Made by a program: the position numbers and the translations under genes. From assembly GCF_018885265.1 (NCBI RefSeq), contig NZ_CP076538.1, positions 5,058,001 to 5,122,000 of the forward strand: a stretch of 64,000 nucleotides of DNA, in the 5' to 3' direction. The DNA comes from Amycolatopsis aidingensis. GTDB taxonomy: Bacteria; Actinomycetota; Actinomycetes; Mycobacteriales; Pseudonocardiaceae. How positions within the stretch are numbered: the first letter of the stretch is position 1; each line of letters starts with the position of its first letter. Positions 40,437-48,713 of this stretch are shown in pieces. A model generated the notes under the pieces. The model ran no database searches and was not told where the DNA came from. It saw nothing but the letters and a program-made list of their open reading frames with translations.

Positions 40437-41386
40437 CGTGAACTCCTTGAACGGTCTCGCCGCGCGCGGGCGGCGACAGGTGTGCGGTATTCGTCGGCGC
40501 GCGCGGGCCAGCCCACGCGCAGGATCAGCTGCGGGAAGCCGCCGAGCGCAAGACGCTCGGCCAGCCCGGTACGCACCTCGTCCAGGTGCAGCGGCTGGGT
40601 CAGTACCGAAGCCACCAGACCCTTGCCCACCGCGGTGAGCCAGAGATGCTGCATGGCCGCGCCCGCCAGCAGGTGGTCCCGGCGCGAGTCGCCAGGGGTG
40701 TGCACGATGAGCAGCCGTTCCCTCGCCAGCCGGTCGGCGAGGGTGAGCTCGTCCGGCAGCCGGGTTTCCCTGCGCACCAGGCCGGCCCACGGCAGCGTCG
40801 AGTCCACTGTGGGTGGTTGCGGGAAACCGTGGCTCCATGCGGCCAGCTCCCGCTGGTAGGCCGGATCGTCGTGGTACACCGAGGCGGCGTAGCCCAGCAG
40901 GCCGGCCACCGCCCGCGACTCGGTCGCCGGGTCCACGACCCGGACCCGCGCTTCCGGCAGCACGGCCACGTCGGTCAGCGCACGCAACACTCCCGCCCGG
41001 ACCGGGCGCAGCGCGAACGGTTCCCGGTGGCTGCGGCGCCGGAAGATCGCCGCGTACTCGGCCGCCTCCGCGGAGGTGGCCGTCCTCCCGCCGCGCGCGT
41101 GCACCCTGGCCAGCAGGGTAGGCTCGGCGGGGGTGGGCAGCACGGTGGTCGCGGTGTCCTGGCCGAGCACCCGCACGGCCAGCTCCAGGTTGGTCAGCGC
41201 CGCACCGCAGGACAGCACGCGGTCCCGGCCCTCGGGATCGTGCCGGGGCAGCGCCACCGGCTGTTCATGGAGGTCGGCGAACTCGGTACGCACCTCAACC
41301 GTCCACGGCTGGGTGTGGTGCACCGAAGGCGCCCTGCTCACGGCACGCACCAGCGCAGCGACCTCGCTGCTGGACCAGGTCAGCAC
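40433..41386 (-). CDS. Acg-like FMN nitroreductase-fold protein, copy 2
   Basis: This 317-residue protein has the Acg N-terminal motif SRAPSVHHTQPW, RRRSHREPFALRPV in the middle, and the C-terminal pattern LWLTAVGKGLVASVLTQP...FPQLILRVGWP. In M. tuberculosis, Acg (Rv2032) and Rv3131 are DosR-regulon members whose FMN site is covered and whose function may be flavin storage. The GTG at 41386 follows GGGGAGGAGG and overlaps the previous stop. It appears to be a diverged duplicate of its neighbour. Confidence 0.88.
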   Translation of the reverse strand: MLTWSSSEVAALVRAVSRAPSVHHTQPWTVEVRTEFADLHEQPVALPRHDPEGRDRVLSCGAALTNLELAVRVLGQDTATTVLPTPAEPTLLARVHARGGRTATSAEAAEYAAIFRRRSHREPFALRPVRAGVLRALTDVAVLPEARVRVVDPATESRAVAGLLGYAASVYHDDPAYQRELAAWSHGFPQPPTVDSTLPWAGLVRRETRLPDELTLADRLARERLLIVHTPGDSRRDHLLAGAAMQHLWLTAVGKGLVASVLTQPLHLDEVRTGLAERLALGGFPQLILRVGWPARADEYRTPVAARARRDRSRSSR

Positions 41387-42366
41387 GATGCCTCCTCCCC
41401 TCGCTCGGCCTCCCGCGCCACGGACTCGACCGGCCTGCGCCTGGTGGCCGGCGCGGTGAAGCCATAACCGAACCGCAGCACCGCCTGCGGATGCATGTGC
41501 CCGCCGAGCAGGCTGCGCAGCGCGGCGCGGGTGTCCGGCAGCTCGACGGGCTGGGCCAGGAAGGAGGCACTGATCCCGGCGGTGGTTCCGGTGAGCAGCA
41601 CCCGCTGCAACGCCATCCCGGAACGCAGCTGCGCCAGCGGGGTGTCGGTGCTGGAACCGAGCACGCCGACCAGCACCTCGCCTTCGTAGGGCCGGACGGG
41701 CGCGTGCACGTCGTACTGGCGCAGGGTGAGCAGGCTGCCCGGCGCGGGCCGGGGCCCACCAGCGACGGAAGGCACGCCATCCGCACGCGGCTCCCCGTTG
41801 CTCGTCCACTGCCGCAGCTCGGCCTGGAACAGCGGGTCCTCGTCCTGCACCCGCTCGGCCCTGCGCACCAGCGCGGCCAGCGCGTCGAGATCACCGGGGT
41901 GCATCAGCAAGGTCAGCTCGGCGCCCTCGGCACGGGCGGCCTCGACCATCGACTCCCGGACCCATCCTGGCACCGGCCGCTCGCTGAACGGGCGGCGGTT
42001 GCTCCGCCGGTGCCCGATCGCCCTGGCCAGTTCCCGCTCCCGCGTGCGGGGCTGGCGCCGCCAGGTCAGCCGCACCGTGGCCAGGTGGTCCGGATCCTGC
42101 CGGTCCGGCAGCAGGACCACCTCGCTGGCCTGTCCAGCGGCGGCCAGCGCGAGGCGCAGGTTGAGGATCGCAGCCCCGCAGGCGATCCTGGCCTCCCTCC
42201 CCGCGGGGTCGGCCACCGCCAGCACGCGCTGCCGGTCGAGGAAGACCTCGATCCGGTCCGGACCGGTCTCGAACCGCCACGGCTGGGTGTTGTGCGGGGA
42301 CGGCGCGCGGGTCGCGGCCTCCAGCGCGGTGCGGACCACGCCGGTCCCGGATGGGCTACTGGTCAT
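41380..42366 (-). CDS. Acg-like FMN nitroreductase-fold protein, copy 1
   Basis: The 328-residue product has the same family pattern as the next gene: TRAPSPHNTQPWRFE near the start, GHRRSNRRPFSERPVPGW, and MALQRVLLTGTTAGISASFLAQP near the end. ATG 42366 has GGAGAG upstream. It is the first gene of the minus-strand operon nitroreductase, nitroreductase, Usp, unknown, phosphoketolase. Three DevR/DosR-like boxes lie directly upstream. Confidence 0.9.
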   Translation of the reverse strand: MTSSPSGTGVVRTALEAATRAPSPHNTQPWRFETGPDRIEVFLDRQRVLAVADPAGREARIACGAAILNLRLALAAAGQASEVVLLPDRQDPDHLATVRLTWRRQPRTRERELARAIGHRRSNRRPFSERPVPGWVRESMVEAARAEGAELTLLMHPGDLDALAALVRRAERVQDEDPLFQAELRQWTSNGEPRADGVPSVAGGPRPAPGSLLTLRQYDVHAPVRPYEGEVLVGVLGSSTDTPLAQLRSGMALQRVLLTGTTAGISASFLAQPVELPDTRAALRSLLGGHMHPQAVLRFGYGFTAPATRRRPVESVAREAERGEEASC

Positions 42367-42450
42367 CTCGGCTCTCCAGAGAACGGGTTATGGATCCCAC
42401 CTTCGCCGCCCGCTGCCTCCCATGGGCAGGGACGAGCGGCCCCGATCAGT

Positions 42451-42516
42451 GGGCCTTTGTTCCCCGGACAGGCCGGGTGGGGCATTTCGTCCCCGCCGGA
42501 GGGGTCCGCGGTCCCC
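42451..42516. promoter_or_regulatory. Three DevR/DosR-like boxes between the nitroreductase operon and ackA
   Basis: GGGCCTTTGTTCCCC (42451-42465), GGGGCATTTCGTCCCC (42479-42494) and GGGGTCCGCGGTCCCC (42501-42516) are spaced about 22-28 bases apart in the 207-base divergent region. The middle one is the best match to GGGNCNTTNGTCCC. Confidence 0.6.
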
Positions 42517-42573
42517 TCTCCAGGGGTATTCCTCCCGCTGCGTGCGCCCACACCCGCGAGGTTGGCTCGGGGC

Positions 42574-43665
42574 ATGCGCGTGCTCACCCTCAACCCCGGT
42601 TCGGCCAGCCTGAAACTGGCGCTGGTCGAAGGGGACGCCGTGCTCGCGAGCGAGCACAGGGACGCCACGGGCGCCGGCACCGGCGCGCTGCCCGCGGCGG
42701 TGTCGGCCTGGCCCGCACCGGATGCCGTGGCGATCCGGTTCGTGCACGGCGGCACCCGGTCCCGGCCGGTACTGCTGGACGGGAAGGAACTGGCCGAGCT
42801 GGAGCGGCTCGTTCCACTGGCTCCCCTGCATCAGCCCTTTTCGCTGCGCCTGGCCAGGACCGCGCGCAGGCTGTTGCCGGAGGTCCCGCTCGTCGCGGTG
42901 TTCGACACGGCCTTCCACGCCGCACTGCCGCAGGCCGCCGCCACCTACGCCCTGCCACGGGCCTGGACCCGGCGGCACCGGTTGCGCCGGTACGGCTTCC
43001 ACGGGCTGTCCTGCCAGTACGCGCTGCGCCGCGCCGCGGAGCTGCTCGATCGCGCACCGGATGCGCTGCGGCTGCTGTGCTGCCACCTCGGCTCCGGGGT
43101 GTCGGTGACCGCCATCCGGCACGGCGCGAGCGTGGACACCTCCATGGGCTTCACCCCGGTCGAGGGCGCGGTGATGGCCACCCGGTCCGGCTCGGTCGAC
43201 CCCGGTCTGCTGCTGCACCTGCTGCGCACCGGCGTCACCGACGTACGGGAGCTCGCCGAGGTTCTGCACCACCGTTCCGGGCTGGCCGGGATGACCGGCA
43301 CCTCCGGCGACCTGCGTGCCGTACTGGCCGCCTGCGCCGAGGGCGACCGGGACGCCGAGGCCGCGGTGGCGGTGTACCTGCACCGGCTGCGCCGCGAGAT
43401 CGGCGCCGCCGCGACCAGCCTCGACCGGCTGGATGCCCTGGTGTGCACCGGTGGCGTCGCCGAACACCAGCCGGTGCTGCTCGGCAGGCTCCTCGACGGC
43501 CTCGGCGTGCTCGGGCTGAGCACCGACCCCGGCCGGCTCGCGGGGCAGGGCGACCGGCTGCTCAGCCCCGCCGCCGCGGCGGTGCCCGTGCTGCTGATCG
43601 CGGCACGGGAAGAACTCGAACTGGCCCGGCAGGCCGGGCAGCTGCTCGCCCCGAGCCGAACCTGA
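42574..43665 (+). CDS. ackA: Acetate kinase, short form
   Basis: The 363-residue protein has the acetokinase motifs LNPGSASLKLAL, FDTAFHAALP, RYGFHGLSCQYAL, HLGSGVSVTAI, GFTPVEGAVMATRSGSVDPG and CTGGVAEHQP. Most bacterial enzymes are about 400 residues, so loops are shortened, and Ser in LNPGSAS replaces part of the usual LNxGSSS. It turns acetyl phosphate and ADP into acetate and ATP, completing the route from phosphoketolase. The ATG at 42574 has only a weak ribosome site. No phosphotransacetylase gene is adjacent. Confidence 0.88.
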   Translation: MRVLTLNPGSASLKLALVEGDAVLASEHRDATGAGTGALPAAVSAWPAPDAVAIRFVHGGTRSRPVLLDGKELAELERLVPLAPLHQPFSLRLARTARRLLPEVPLVAVFDTAFHAALPQAAATYALPRAWTRRHRLRRYGFHGLSCQYALRRAAELLDRAPDALRLLCCHLGSGVSVTAIRHGASVDTSMGFTPVEGAVMATRSGSVDPGLLLHLLRTGVTDVRELAEVLHHRSGLAGMTGTSGDLRAVLAACAEGDRDAEAAVAVYLHRLRREIGAAATSLDRLDALVCTGGVAEHQPVLLGRLLDGLGVLGLSTDPGRLAGQGDRLLSPAAAAVPVLLIAAREELELARQAGQLLAPSRT

Positions 43666-43680
43666 AGGAGGAACCGACCC

Positions 43681-44301
43681 ATGCGAGTACGCGACGTGAT
43701 GAGCACCCCGGTGGTCACGGTGACCGCCGACTGCCCGGTCCGCAAGGCGGCAGGTCTGCTCGCGCATTACGGCTACACCGCGCTGCCCGTGGTGGACGAC
43801 CAGGAGGGCCTGGTCGGCATCGTCACCGAAGCCGACCTGATGCGCGACCGCTTCCCACGGGACCGGACCCTGCCCCCACCGCCTCCGGAGACGGACCCGG
43901 CCGCGCCCGGCACGGTGGGCGAGGTGATGACCACGACCGTGCGGTCGGTCAGCACCGAGTCCGATGTGGTCGATCTGGTCCGGCTGATGCTCGACCTGCG
44001 GATCCGCAGCGTGCCCGCCGTGCGCGGAAACCGGGTACGCGGCATCGTCACCCGGCGCGACCTCATCCGTGCGCTCGGCAGGGACGACGAGGCGCTGGCC
44101 CGCGACATCCGCCGCAGGCTCGCCTTCTTCGGTGGGCCGAGCCGCTGGCAGGTGGAGGTACATGACGGCGCGGCCACCATCGTGGACGCGCTGGACAGCG
44201 CGGTGGACCGCCAGGTCGCGACCGTGCTCGCCGAAGGCGTCGTCGGGGTGATCAGGGCCGAATGCGTCTCCGCGGCCGAGTGCACGGAGTCCCGATCCTG
44301 A
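43681..44301 (+). CDS. CBS-pair protein with C-terminal BON-like domain
   Basis: The 206-residue product has two CBS motifs (VRDVMSTPVVTVTADCPV... at the start and VGEVMTTTVRSVSTESDV near residue 80). A region resembling a BON domain follows (WQVEVHDGAATIVDAL), though it is short. CBS pairs bind adenine nucleotides; such proteins are common in DosR-type regulons (for example Hrp1). AAGGAGG precedes the ATG. It lies 15 bases after ackA, so it is co-transcribed. Confidence 0.9.
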   Translation: MRVRDVMSTPVVTVTADCPVRKAAGLLAHYGYTALPVVDDQEGLVGIVTEADLMRDRFPRDRTLPPPPPETDPAAPGTVGEVMTTTVRSVSTESDVVDLVRLMLDLRIRSVPAVRGNRVRGIVTRRDLIRALGRDDEALARDIRRRLAFFGGPSRWQVEVHDGAATIVDALDSAVDRQVATVLAEGVVGVIRAECVSAAECTESRS

Positions 44302-44359
44302 ACACCCTGCCCGGCGGTAACGCTGACGAACATACCCTGACGAGACCGAGGAGCAACCC

Positions 44360-45031
44360 GTGCGGGACCTCACCGTCGCCGACCTGATGACGACGCCTGC
44401 GTTCGCCGTCGGCCCGGAAACCGAGTTCACCGAGATCGTCCGCCTGCTCGCCACCCACCGGATCAGCGCCTTACCCGTCGTCGATGCGGACGGCAGGCCG
44501 GTCGGCGTGGTCTCCGAGGCCGACCTGCTGGCCAAGGAGGAGTACGCCGGAGCCGGCGCACGGTCGTCCCCCTTCGGCAGGCACCGGGATCGGGAGCGGC
44601 GCCGGAAGGCCCGCGCCCACACCGCGGCGGACCTGATGACCGCGCCGGTACACGCGGTGCCTGCCGGCACGCCGCTGCCCGAGGCGGCGCGGATGCTGGC
44701 GCGCAGCGGGCTGCGCAGGCTCTTCGTGCTCCGCGGGGACGTGCTGGCCGGTGTGCTGGCCCGGCGCGACCTGATCGCCGTGTTCCTGCGCTCCGACGAG
44801 CAGCTCGGCGCGGATGTCCGGCGTGAGGTGTTCGAGCGCGCACTGGGCGTGGACCCGCTCAGCGTCGGGGTCAGCGTGCGGCACGGCGCGGTCACGCTGC
44901 TCGGCAGGCTAGGCAGCAAAGCAGAGGTGCGCACCGCGGGCAGGCTCACCGAGCTCGTACCCGGGGTGGTCGGCGTGCGCAACCGCCTGGACTACGTGTG
45001 GGGCGAATCCGCGGGCCGCAGGCACTGGTGA
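44360..45031 (+). CDS. CBS-pair/BON domain protein
   Basis: This 223-residue protein has a CBS pair (VADLMTTPAFAVGPETEF; AADLMTAPVHAVPAGTPL) separated by a basic loop (HRDRERRRKARAH). A C-terminal BON domain follows (VSVRHGAVTLLGRLGSKAEV...VPGVVGVRNRL). GTG start with GAGGAG six bases upstream. It resembles the preceding gene and is probably an adenylate-sensing regulator made under stress; the partner is unknown. Confidence 0.92.
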   Translation: MRDLTVADLMTTPAFAVGPETEFTEIVRLLATHRISALPVVDADGRPVGVVSEADLLAKEEYAGAGARSSPFGRHRDRERRRKARAHTAADLMTAPVHAVPAGTPLPEAARMLARSGLRRLFVLRGDVLAGVLARRDLIAVFLRSDEQLGADVRREVFERALGVDPLSVGVSVRHGAVTLLGRLGSKAEVRTAGRLTELVPGVVGVRNRLDYVWGESAGRRHW

Positions 45032-45059
45032 CCCGGGCCGGAGAACGGATGGGGCGAAA

Positions 45060-46322
45060 GTGGACGGCATCGGGCTGACCCTGCTGCTGGGTGTGCTGGT
45101 GCTGGCGAACGCGGTGTTCTCCGGCAGCGAGGTCGCGCTGATCTCACTGCGGGAGGGGCAACTCCGGCGGCTGGAGCGCAGCCCGGACCGGAGCGCAAGG
45201 GCGGTGGTGCGCCTTGCCAGGGACCCGAACCGCTTTCTCGCCACGATCCAGATCGGCATCACCCTGGCCGGGTTCCTGGCCTCGGCGACCGCGGCGGTGA
45301 CCCTGGCGCAGCCGCTGGTGCCGCTGCTGGCATGGCTGGGCCGGGCCGCAGCGCCTGCGGCGATCACGCTGGTCACCCTGGCGCTGGCTTTTCTCACCCT
45401 GGTGCTGGGCGAGCTGGCACCGAAGCGGCTGGCGATGCAGCATGCGCTGCGGTGGGCCCTGCTGGTGGCACGCCCGCTGGACCGGCTGGCCACGCTGTCC
45501 CGGCCCGCGGTGTGGTTGCTGAGCAAGGCCACCGACCTCACGGTGCGGACCTTCGGGGGCGACCCGCGGGCGGCGCGGGAACAGCTCTCCACCGGTGAGC
45601 TGCGCGACCTGGTTGCCGGACATCGTGGTCTGACCAAGGAGCAGCGGACGATCATCACCGGTGCACTGGAGATCAACGAACGGGTACTGCGCAGGGTGCT
45701 GCGGCCGCGCGGGATGGTGTTCACGCTGCCCGCGGACCTTCCGGTGGAACAGGCCCGAGCGGAACTCGCTCGCTCCGGCCATTCGCGGGCGCCGGTCGTA
45801 CCGCCGTCCGGTTTGGACGATGCGGCCGGTGTGGTGGGCCTGCGCGACCTGTTCGGCGACCACGCCACGGCCGCGCAGGCGGCGCGCCCGCCGATGCTGC
45901 TGCCCGACACGCTGCGCGTATCGGAGGCGTTGCGCCGGTTCAAGGAAGAACGGCAGCGGTTCGGGCTGGTCGTGGGCGAACGCGGCACGATCGACGGGAT
46001 CGTCACGCTCGAGGACCTGCTGGAGGAGATCGTCGGGGAGATCTACGACGAGACCGACGGCGATGTCGCAGCAGCCCGCGCCGACGATGACGGGACCCTG
46101 ACCGTACCCGGAACGTTCCCGGTGCACGACCTGGCCGATATCGGCGTGCGGCTCGGCGACCTGCCCAACGGTGACTACACGACGATCGCGGGCCTGGTGC
46201 TAGTCGTGCTCGGCCACATCCCGCAGGCGCCGGGGGAGCTGATCACGGTAAACGGGTGGACGATCGAGGTCGCCGCCCTCGCCGGGCACGCCATCACCGA
46301 GGTACGGCTGCGTGCCGGCTGA
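45060..46322 (+). CDS. CNNM/CorC-type membrane protein with CBS and CorC_HlyC domains
   Basis: The 420-residue product has an N-terminal CNNM domain of four hydrophobic segments (ANAVFSGSEVALISLREGQL, FLATIQIGITLAGFLAS, LVLGELAPKRLAMQ). A CBS region follows (FGLVVGERGTIDGIVTLEDLLEEIVGEI), then a CorC_HlyC domain. The family moves Mg2+ or related ions. GTG 45060 is used; an ATG just upstream is out of frame. The 3' end overlaps the convergent Usp gene by 29 bases. Confidence 0.9.
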   Translation: MDGIGLTLLLGVLVLANAVFSGSEVALISLREGQLRRLERSPDRSARAVVRLARDPNRFLATIQIGITLAGFLASATAAVTLAQPLVPLLAWLGRAAAPAAITLVTLALAFLTLVLGELAPKRLAMQHALRWALLVARPLDRLATLSRPAVWLLSKATDLTVRTFGGDPRAAREQLSTGELRDLVAGHRGLTKEQRTIITGALEINERVLRRVLRPRGMVFTLPADLPVEQARAELARSGHSRAPVVPPSGLDDAAGVVGLRDLFGDHATAAQAARPPMLLPDTLRVSEALRRFKEERQRFGLVVGERGTIDGIVTLEDLLEEIVGEIYDETDGDVAAARADDDGTLTVPGTFPVHDLADIGVRLGDLPNGDYTTIAGLVLVVLGHIPQAPGELITVNGWTIEVAALAGHAITEVRLRAG

Positions 46323-46794
46323 GCAAGGCCCCTTCCTCGGGAACCACCACGATCGGCGTGCCGGAAAGGGTATGGCAGGCAGCACCGATCCGGTTACCGC
46401 CGTCCTGGCGGCGCCGCTGCCTGCCGCCGAGCACCAGCAGCTCGGCATCCCGTGCCGCGTCCACCAGGGCCGGTGCCACCGGCCCTGACCGGTTGACGGC
46501 GACGACGACGGCCCTGGAACCGGTCGCGGTGCGCGCGCTGGCGATCGCGTGCCGCAGCAGCGACCGTGCCTCCCACCGCAGCCTGCGCGCGTCGTGCCAC
46601 ACGAAGTCCGCCATCGTGCCCGGACTCCACACGTTCACGGCGTGCACCATGCACCCCCGTTCGCCCGCCACGCGCAGCGCCCACCGCAAGGCCTGCTGGC
46701 TGGTGGCGGATCCGCTCACTCCGACCACGATCCGCGCCGTGCCGTCATCAGGCGGAAAGTTCGTCAGGGTCGATGCCGTCGAGTCGGTGTACAT
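46294..46794 (-). CDS. Single-domain universal stress protein
   Basis: This 166-residue Usp-fold protein has VVGVSGSATSQQALRWAL at the start and LLVLGGRQRRRQDGGNRIG...TLSGTPIVVVPE at the end. The ATP loop departs from the usual G-2x-G-9x-G-S pattern, so nucleotide binding is uncertain. ATG 46794 follows GAGGAGG at fair distance. It is the last gene of a minus-strand operon led by a box upstream of hsp20. Confidence 0.87.
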   Translation of the reverse strand: MYTDSTASTLTNFPPDDGTARIVVGVSGSATSQQALRWALRVAGERGCMVHAVNVWSPGTMADFVWHDARRLRWEARSLLRHAIASARTATGSRAVVVAVNRSGPVAPALVDAARDAELLVLGGRQRRRQDGGNRIGAACHTLSGTPIVVVPEEGALLSRHAAVPR

Positions 46795-46811
46795 GGGACC
46801 TGCCTCCTCGA

Positions 46812-47075
46812 TCAGTGCGGCGCACCGGGCGCCGGGGTAAACCTGCGGGCCAGCCGCGCACGGGCCTCGTCGTCCAGCCGGGCCTGCTCCTGCCTGCTCA
46901 CCACCTGCGCGTCCGGTCCGGGAAACAGCACCGACACGTGGTCGTCGGCCAGCCACCGCACCACATAGGGCGGTGCGCCGTCCGGCCCGCGTACCTCCAC
47001 GATCTGGCCCCGCTGGTCGGGATTGCCCACGACGGCACCCTTCACCACCAGCCAGTCGCCCTGACATGCGCGCAT
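46812..47075 (-). CDS. DUF1918 small SH3-like protein
   Basis: The product of about 87 residues matches DUF1918: GDWLVVKGAVVGNPDQRGQIVEV and PPYVVRWLADDHVSVLFPG. Many actinomycetes carry such genes near dormancy genes; the function is unknown. I chose the second of two adjacent ATGs, four bases from GGAGG; the first (47078) is only one base away. Confidence 0.88.
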   Translation of the reverse strand: MRACQGDWLVVKGAVVGNPDQRGQIVEVRGPDGAPPYVVRWLADDHVSVLFPGPDAQVVSRQEQARLDDEARARLARRFTPAPGAPH

Positions 47076-47084
47076 CATTCCTCC

Positions 47085-47150
47085 TCATAGCTCCGTACTG
47101 CCGCTGATCGCGAGCCACACCCAGATGGCGAGCCACAGCCCGGAACTCAC
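47085..47150 (-). CDS. Possible 21-residue hydrophobic peptide
   Basis: A GTG overlaps the stop of the upstream gene (GTGA) and opens a frame of 21 residues: S-S-G-L-W-L-A-I-W-V-W-L-A-I-S-G-S-T-E-L after the start. It ends exactly where the ribosome site of the DUF1918 gene begins. The coupling, the Trp-rich membrane-helix composition and the fit between neighbours suggest a real membrane micropeptide. Alternatively it is the C-terminus of the upstream protein displaced by a frameshift. Confidence 0.4.
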   Translation of the reverse strand: MSSGLWLAIWVWLAISGSTEL

Positions 47151-47443
47151 CGCACCGTCCCCTTGGCGACGGTCACCGTGCCCTCTCGACTGCTGCCGTC
47201 GGGTAGCTGCCAGCGGGCGGGAACCTCGGCCTCCATCCGGACCGGCGAGCCGCCCGCCTGCCCCGGCATCGCGGGCGCGGCGGCCAGCAGCACGGCGACG
47301 GCCCGGTGCCGTTCCGCCGCCTGCCGCACGGCCTGCGCACGCTGGTGGGTGCAGGTCTCCGAGCCGGCGGCCGCGGCGACCGGAAGGGCCGCCAGCATCC
47401 GCAGCAACAGCACCGCCAGCGCGGCCGATGGCGGTTCGCTCAT
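47147..47443 (-). CDS. Short membrane-anchored protein, possibly Rv1733c-like
   Basis: The 98-residue product has one hydrophobic segment (AALAVLLLRMLAALPVAAAAG) and a soluble tail ending VRMEAEVPARWQLPDGSSREGT. That tail recalls the outer domain of Rv1733c-type membrane proteins, which are DosR-regulon members but about twice as long and with two helices. ATG 47443 lies about nine bases from GGGAGG; GTG at 47476 is an alternative. First gene of the operon upstream of DUF1918 and Usp, divergent from hsp20. Confidence 0.6.
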   Translation of the reverse strand: MSEPPSAALAVLLLRMLAALPVAAAAGSETCTHQRAQAVRQAAERHRAVAVLLAAAPAMPGQAGGSPVRMEAEVPARWQLPDGSSREGTVTVAKGTVR

Positions 47444-47504
47444 CTCCGGTGACCTCCCGTTTCTCGCTGTCACCACGACTGTGATCCGCGCCCCAGCGGG
47501 TTGT

Positions 47505-47520
47505 AGGGACTTTGGACCCC
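47505..47520. promoter_or_regulatory. DevR/DosR-like box upstream of hsp20
   Basis: AGGGACTTTGGACCCC is a near-palindrome very close to the mycobacterial DosR consensus core GGGACTWWAGTCCC. It lies between hsp20 and the divergent membrane protein operon. The remaining bases up to the hsp20 ATG show no other gene. Confidence 0.65.
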
Positions 47521-47645
47521 AGGCGGCAGCCGAACGTCCTGCCGGAGGTCACCGCGGCAGGTGGCCGATGGCACTACCCGCGACCTGTCCGGTCGCGGTG
47601 GGATCGGGCAGGTCACAACCGGCACCAACCCGAGGAGGAAACACG

Positions 47646-48071
47646 ATGAGCCTTCCCGTTCGCAGGCGCACCCGCCCGGCCCTGCCCGACTTCGCCGAGT
47701 TCTTCGACTCCTTCCTGCCGTTCACCGGGCGGCGGCCGCTGCTGGACACGCACGCGATCCGGATCGAGGACGAGACCCAGGACGGCACGTACGTGTTACG
47801 AGCCGAGATTCCCGGCGTCGCCGCGAAGGACCTGAACGTGTCCGTGCACAACGGACTACTCACGATCGAGACGGAGCGTTCGGAGCACACATCCGGCAAG
47901 GGACACTCGGAGTTCCGCTACGGGTCGTTCAGCCGGACCGTCTCGCTGCCAGCGGGAGCGCAGGAGGACGGCATCAGCGCCGACTACGCCGACGGCATCC
48001 TGACCCTCACCATCCCGCTGGCCGAGCAGCAGGACGCCCCCAAGCACATCGAGGTCACCGAGCAGAAGTAA
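47646..48071 (+). CDS. hspX: Hsp20/alpha-crystallin chaperone, Acr/HspX-like
   Basis: The 141-residue protein parallels mycobacterial HspX/Acr along its whole length: PVRRRTRPALPDFAEFFDSF at the start, YVLRAEIPGVAAKDLNVSVHNGLLTI, SEFRYGSFSRTVSLPAGA and ADYADGILTLTIPL. It is an ATP-independent holdase and the best-known DosR target. GAGGAGG precedes the ATG. A DosR-like box lies about 130 bases upstream. Confidence 0.94.
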   Translation: MSLPVRRRTRPALPDFAEFFDSFLPFTGRRPLLDTHAIRIEDETQDGTYVLRAEIPGVAAKDLNVSVHNGLLTIETERSEHTSGKGHSEFRYGSFSRTVSLPAGAQEDGISADYADGILTLTIPLAEQQDAPKHIEVTEQK

Positions 48072-48076
48072 CACCG

Positions 48077-48107
48077 GCCGGTGGTGGCCTTGCCGGCCAC
48101 CACCGGC
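48077..48107 (+). terminator. Strong hairpin after hsp20
   Basis: GCCGGTGGTGGCC pairs perfectly with its complement (13 base pairs, loop TTGCC) six bases after the hsp20 stop and 23 bases before the next gene. No T-run follows, so it may reduce read-through or protect the hsp20 message rather than stop all transcription. Confidence 0.65.
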
Positions 48108-48130
48108 ATATCCCCGGACGGGAGAGGATC

Positions 48131-48691
48131 ATGACACTCGCCGACCCGCGACCAGTGCGCACACCGGCGCTGCTGCTCGACCAGTTTGTCCCGCACAGCC
48201 AGTTCGGCAGCGCGCGGCACCGGATCGTGAACGCCGCGCCGGATGAGGTGTACGCGGCGATCCACGAACTCGATCTCACCCGGCCGCCGTGGCCCCGCTG
48301 CCACCGGTCCGGACCGGAACCAGGTGGCTCCACCGCCCGCTGGGTGGTGCTCGGCGAGCGGCCAGGCATGGAGCTGGTGCTCGGCGCCGCGGTCCGGTTA
48401 CCGCCATGGTCCGGCCAATGGCTCCAGGTCGATCCGCGGGACTTCCGCGAGTTCGAGGAGCCCGGCTACGGCAAGATCGCCGCGGGAATCTCCGTTCTGC
48501 CCTACGGCAGGCGGCGCGGCCTGCTCACCCACGAGCTCCGGATCGTGCTCGCCGACCCGGCCTGCTGGCCCCGGTGGCTCCGGTACTGGCGGCTGCTGGC
48601 TCCGCTGGTCGGTCCCGCCCAGAACGCGACGCTGAAAGCCATCGAGGCGGCGGCGACCGCCCTCGGCGCCGCGCCAGCCCCGCTCGCATGA
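48131..48691 (+). CDS. SRPBCC-like protein of unknown function
   Basis: The 186-residue product starts [30 protein letters not shown], a typical entry into a START/SRPBCC ligand-binding fold. [21 protein letters not shown] and a C-terminal helix follow. The ligand is unknown. GGAGAG precedes the ATG. It lies between hsp20 and PEP synthase in the same direction. Confidence 0.72.
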   Translation: MTLADPRPVRTPALLLDQFVPHSQFGSARHRIVNAAPDEVYAAIHELDLTRPPWPRCHRSGPEPGGSTARWVVLGERPGMELVLGAAVRLPPWSGQWLQVDPRDFREFEEPGYGKIAAGISVLPYGRRRGLLTHELRIVLADPACWPRWLRYWRLLAPLVGPAQNATLKAIEAAATALGAAPAPLA

Positions 48692-48713
48692 ACCCGGTAC
48701 CGACGGAGGAACC

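Noticed and set aside
42501..42516. GGGGTCCGCGGTCCCC as a transcription terminator
   Set aside because: It lies between divergent starts rather than after a gene and is too short for a stable loop; listed instead as a possible box.
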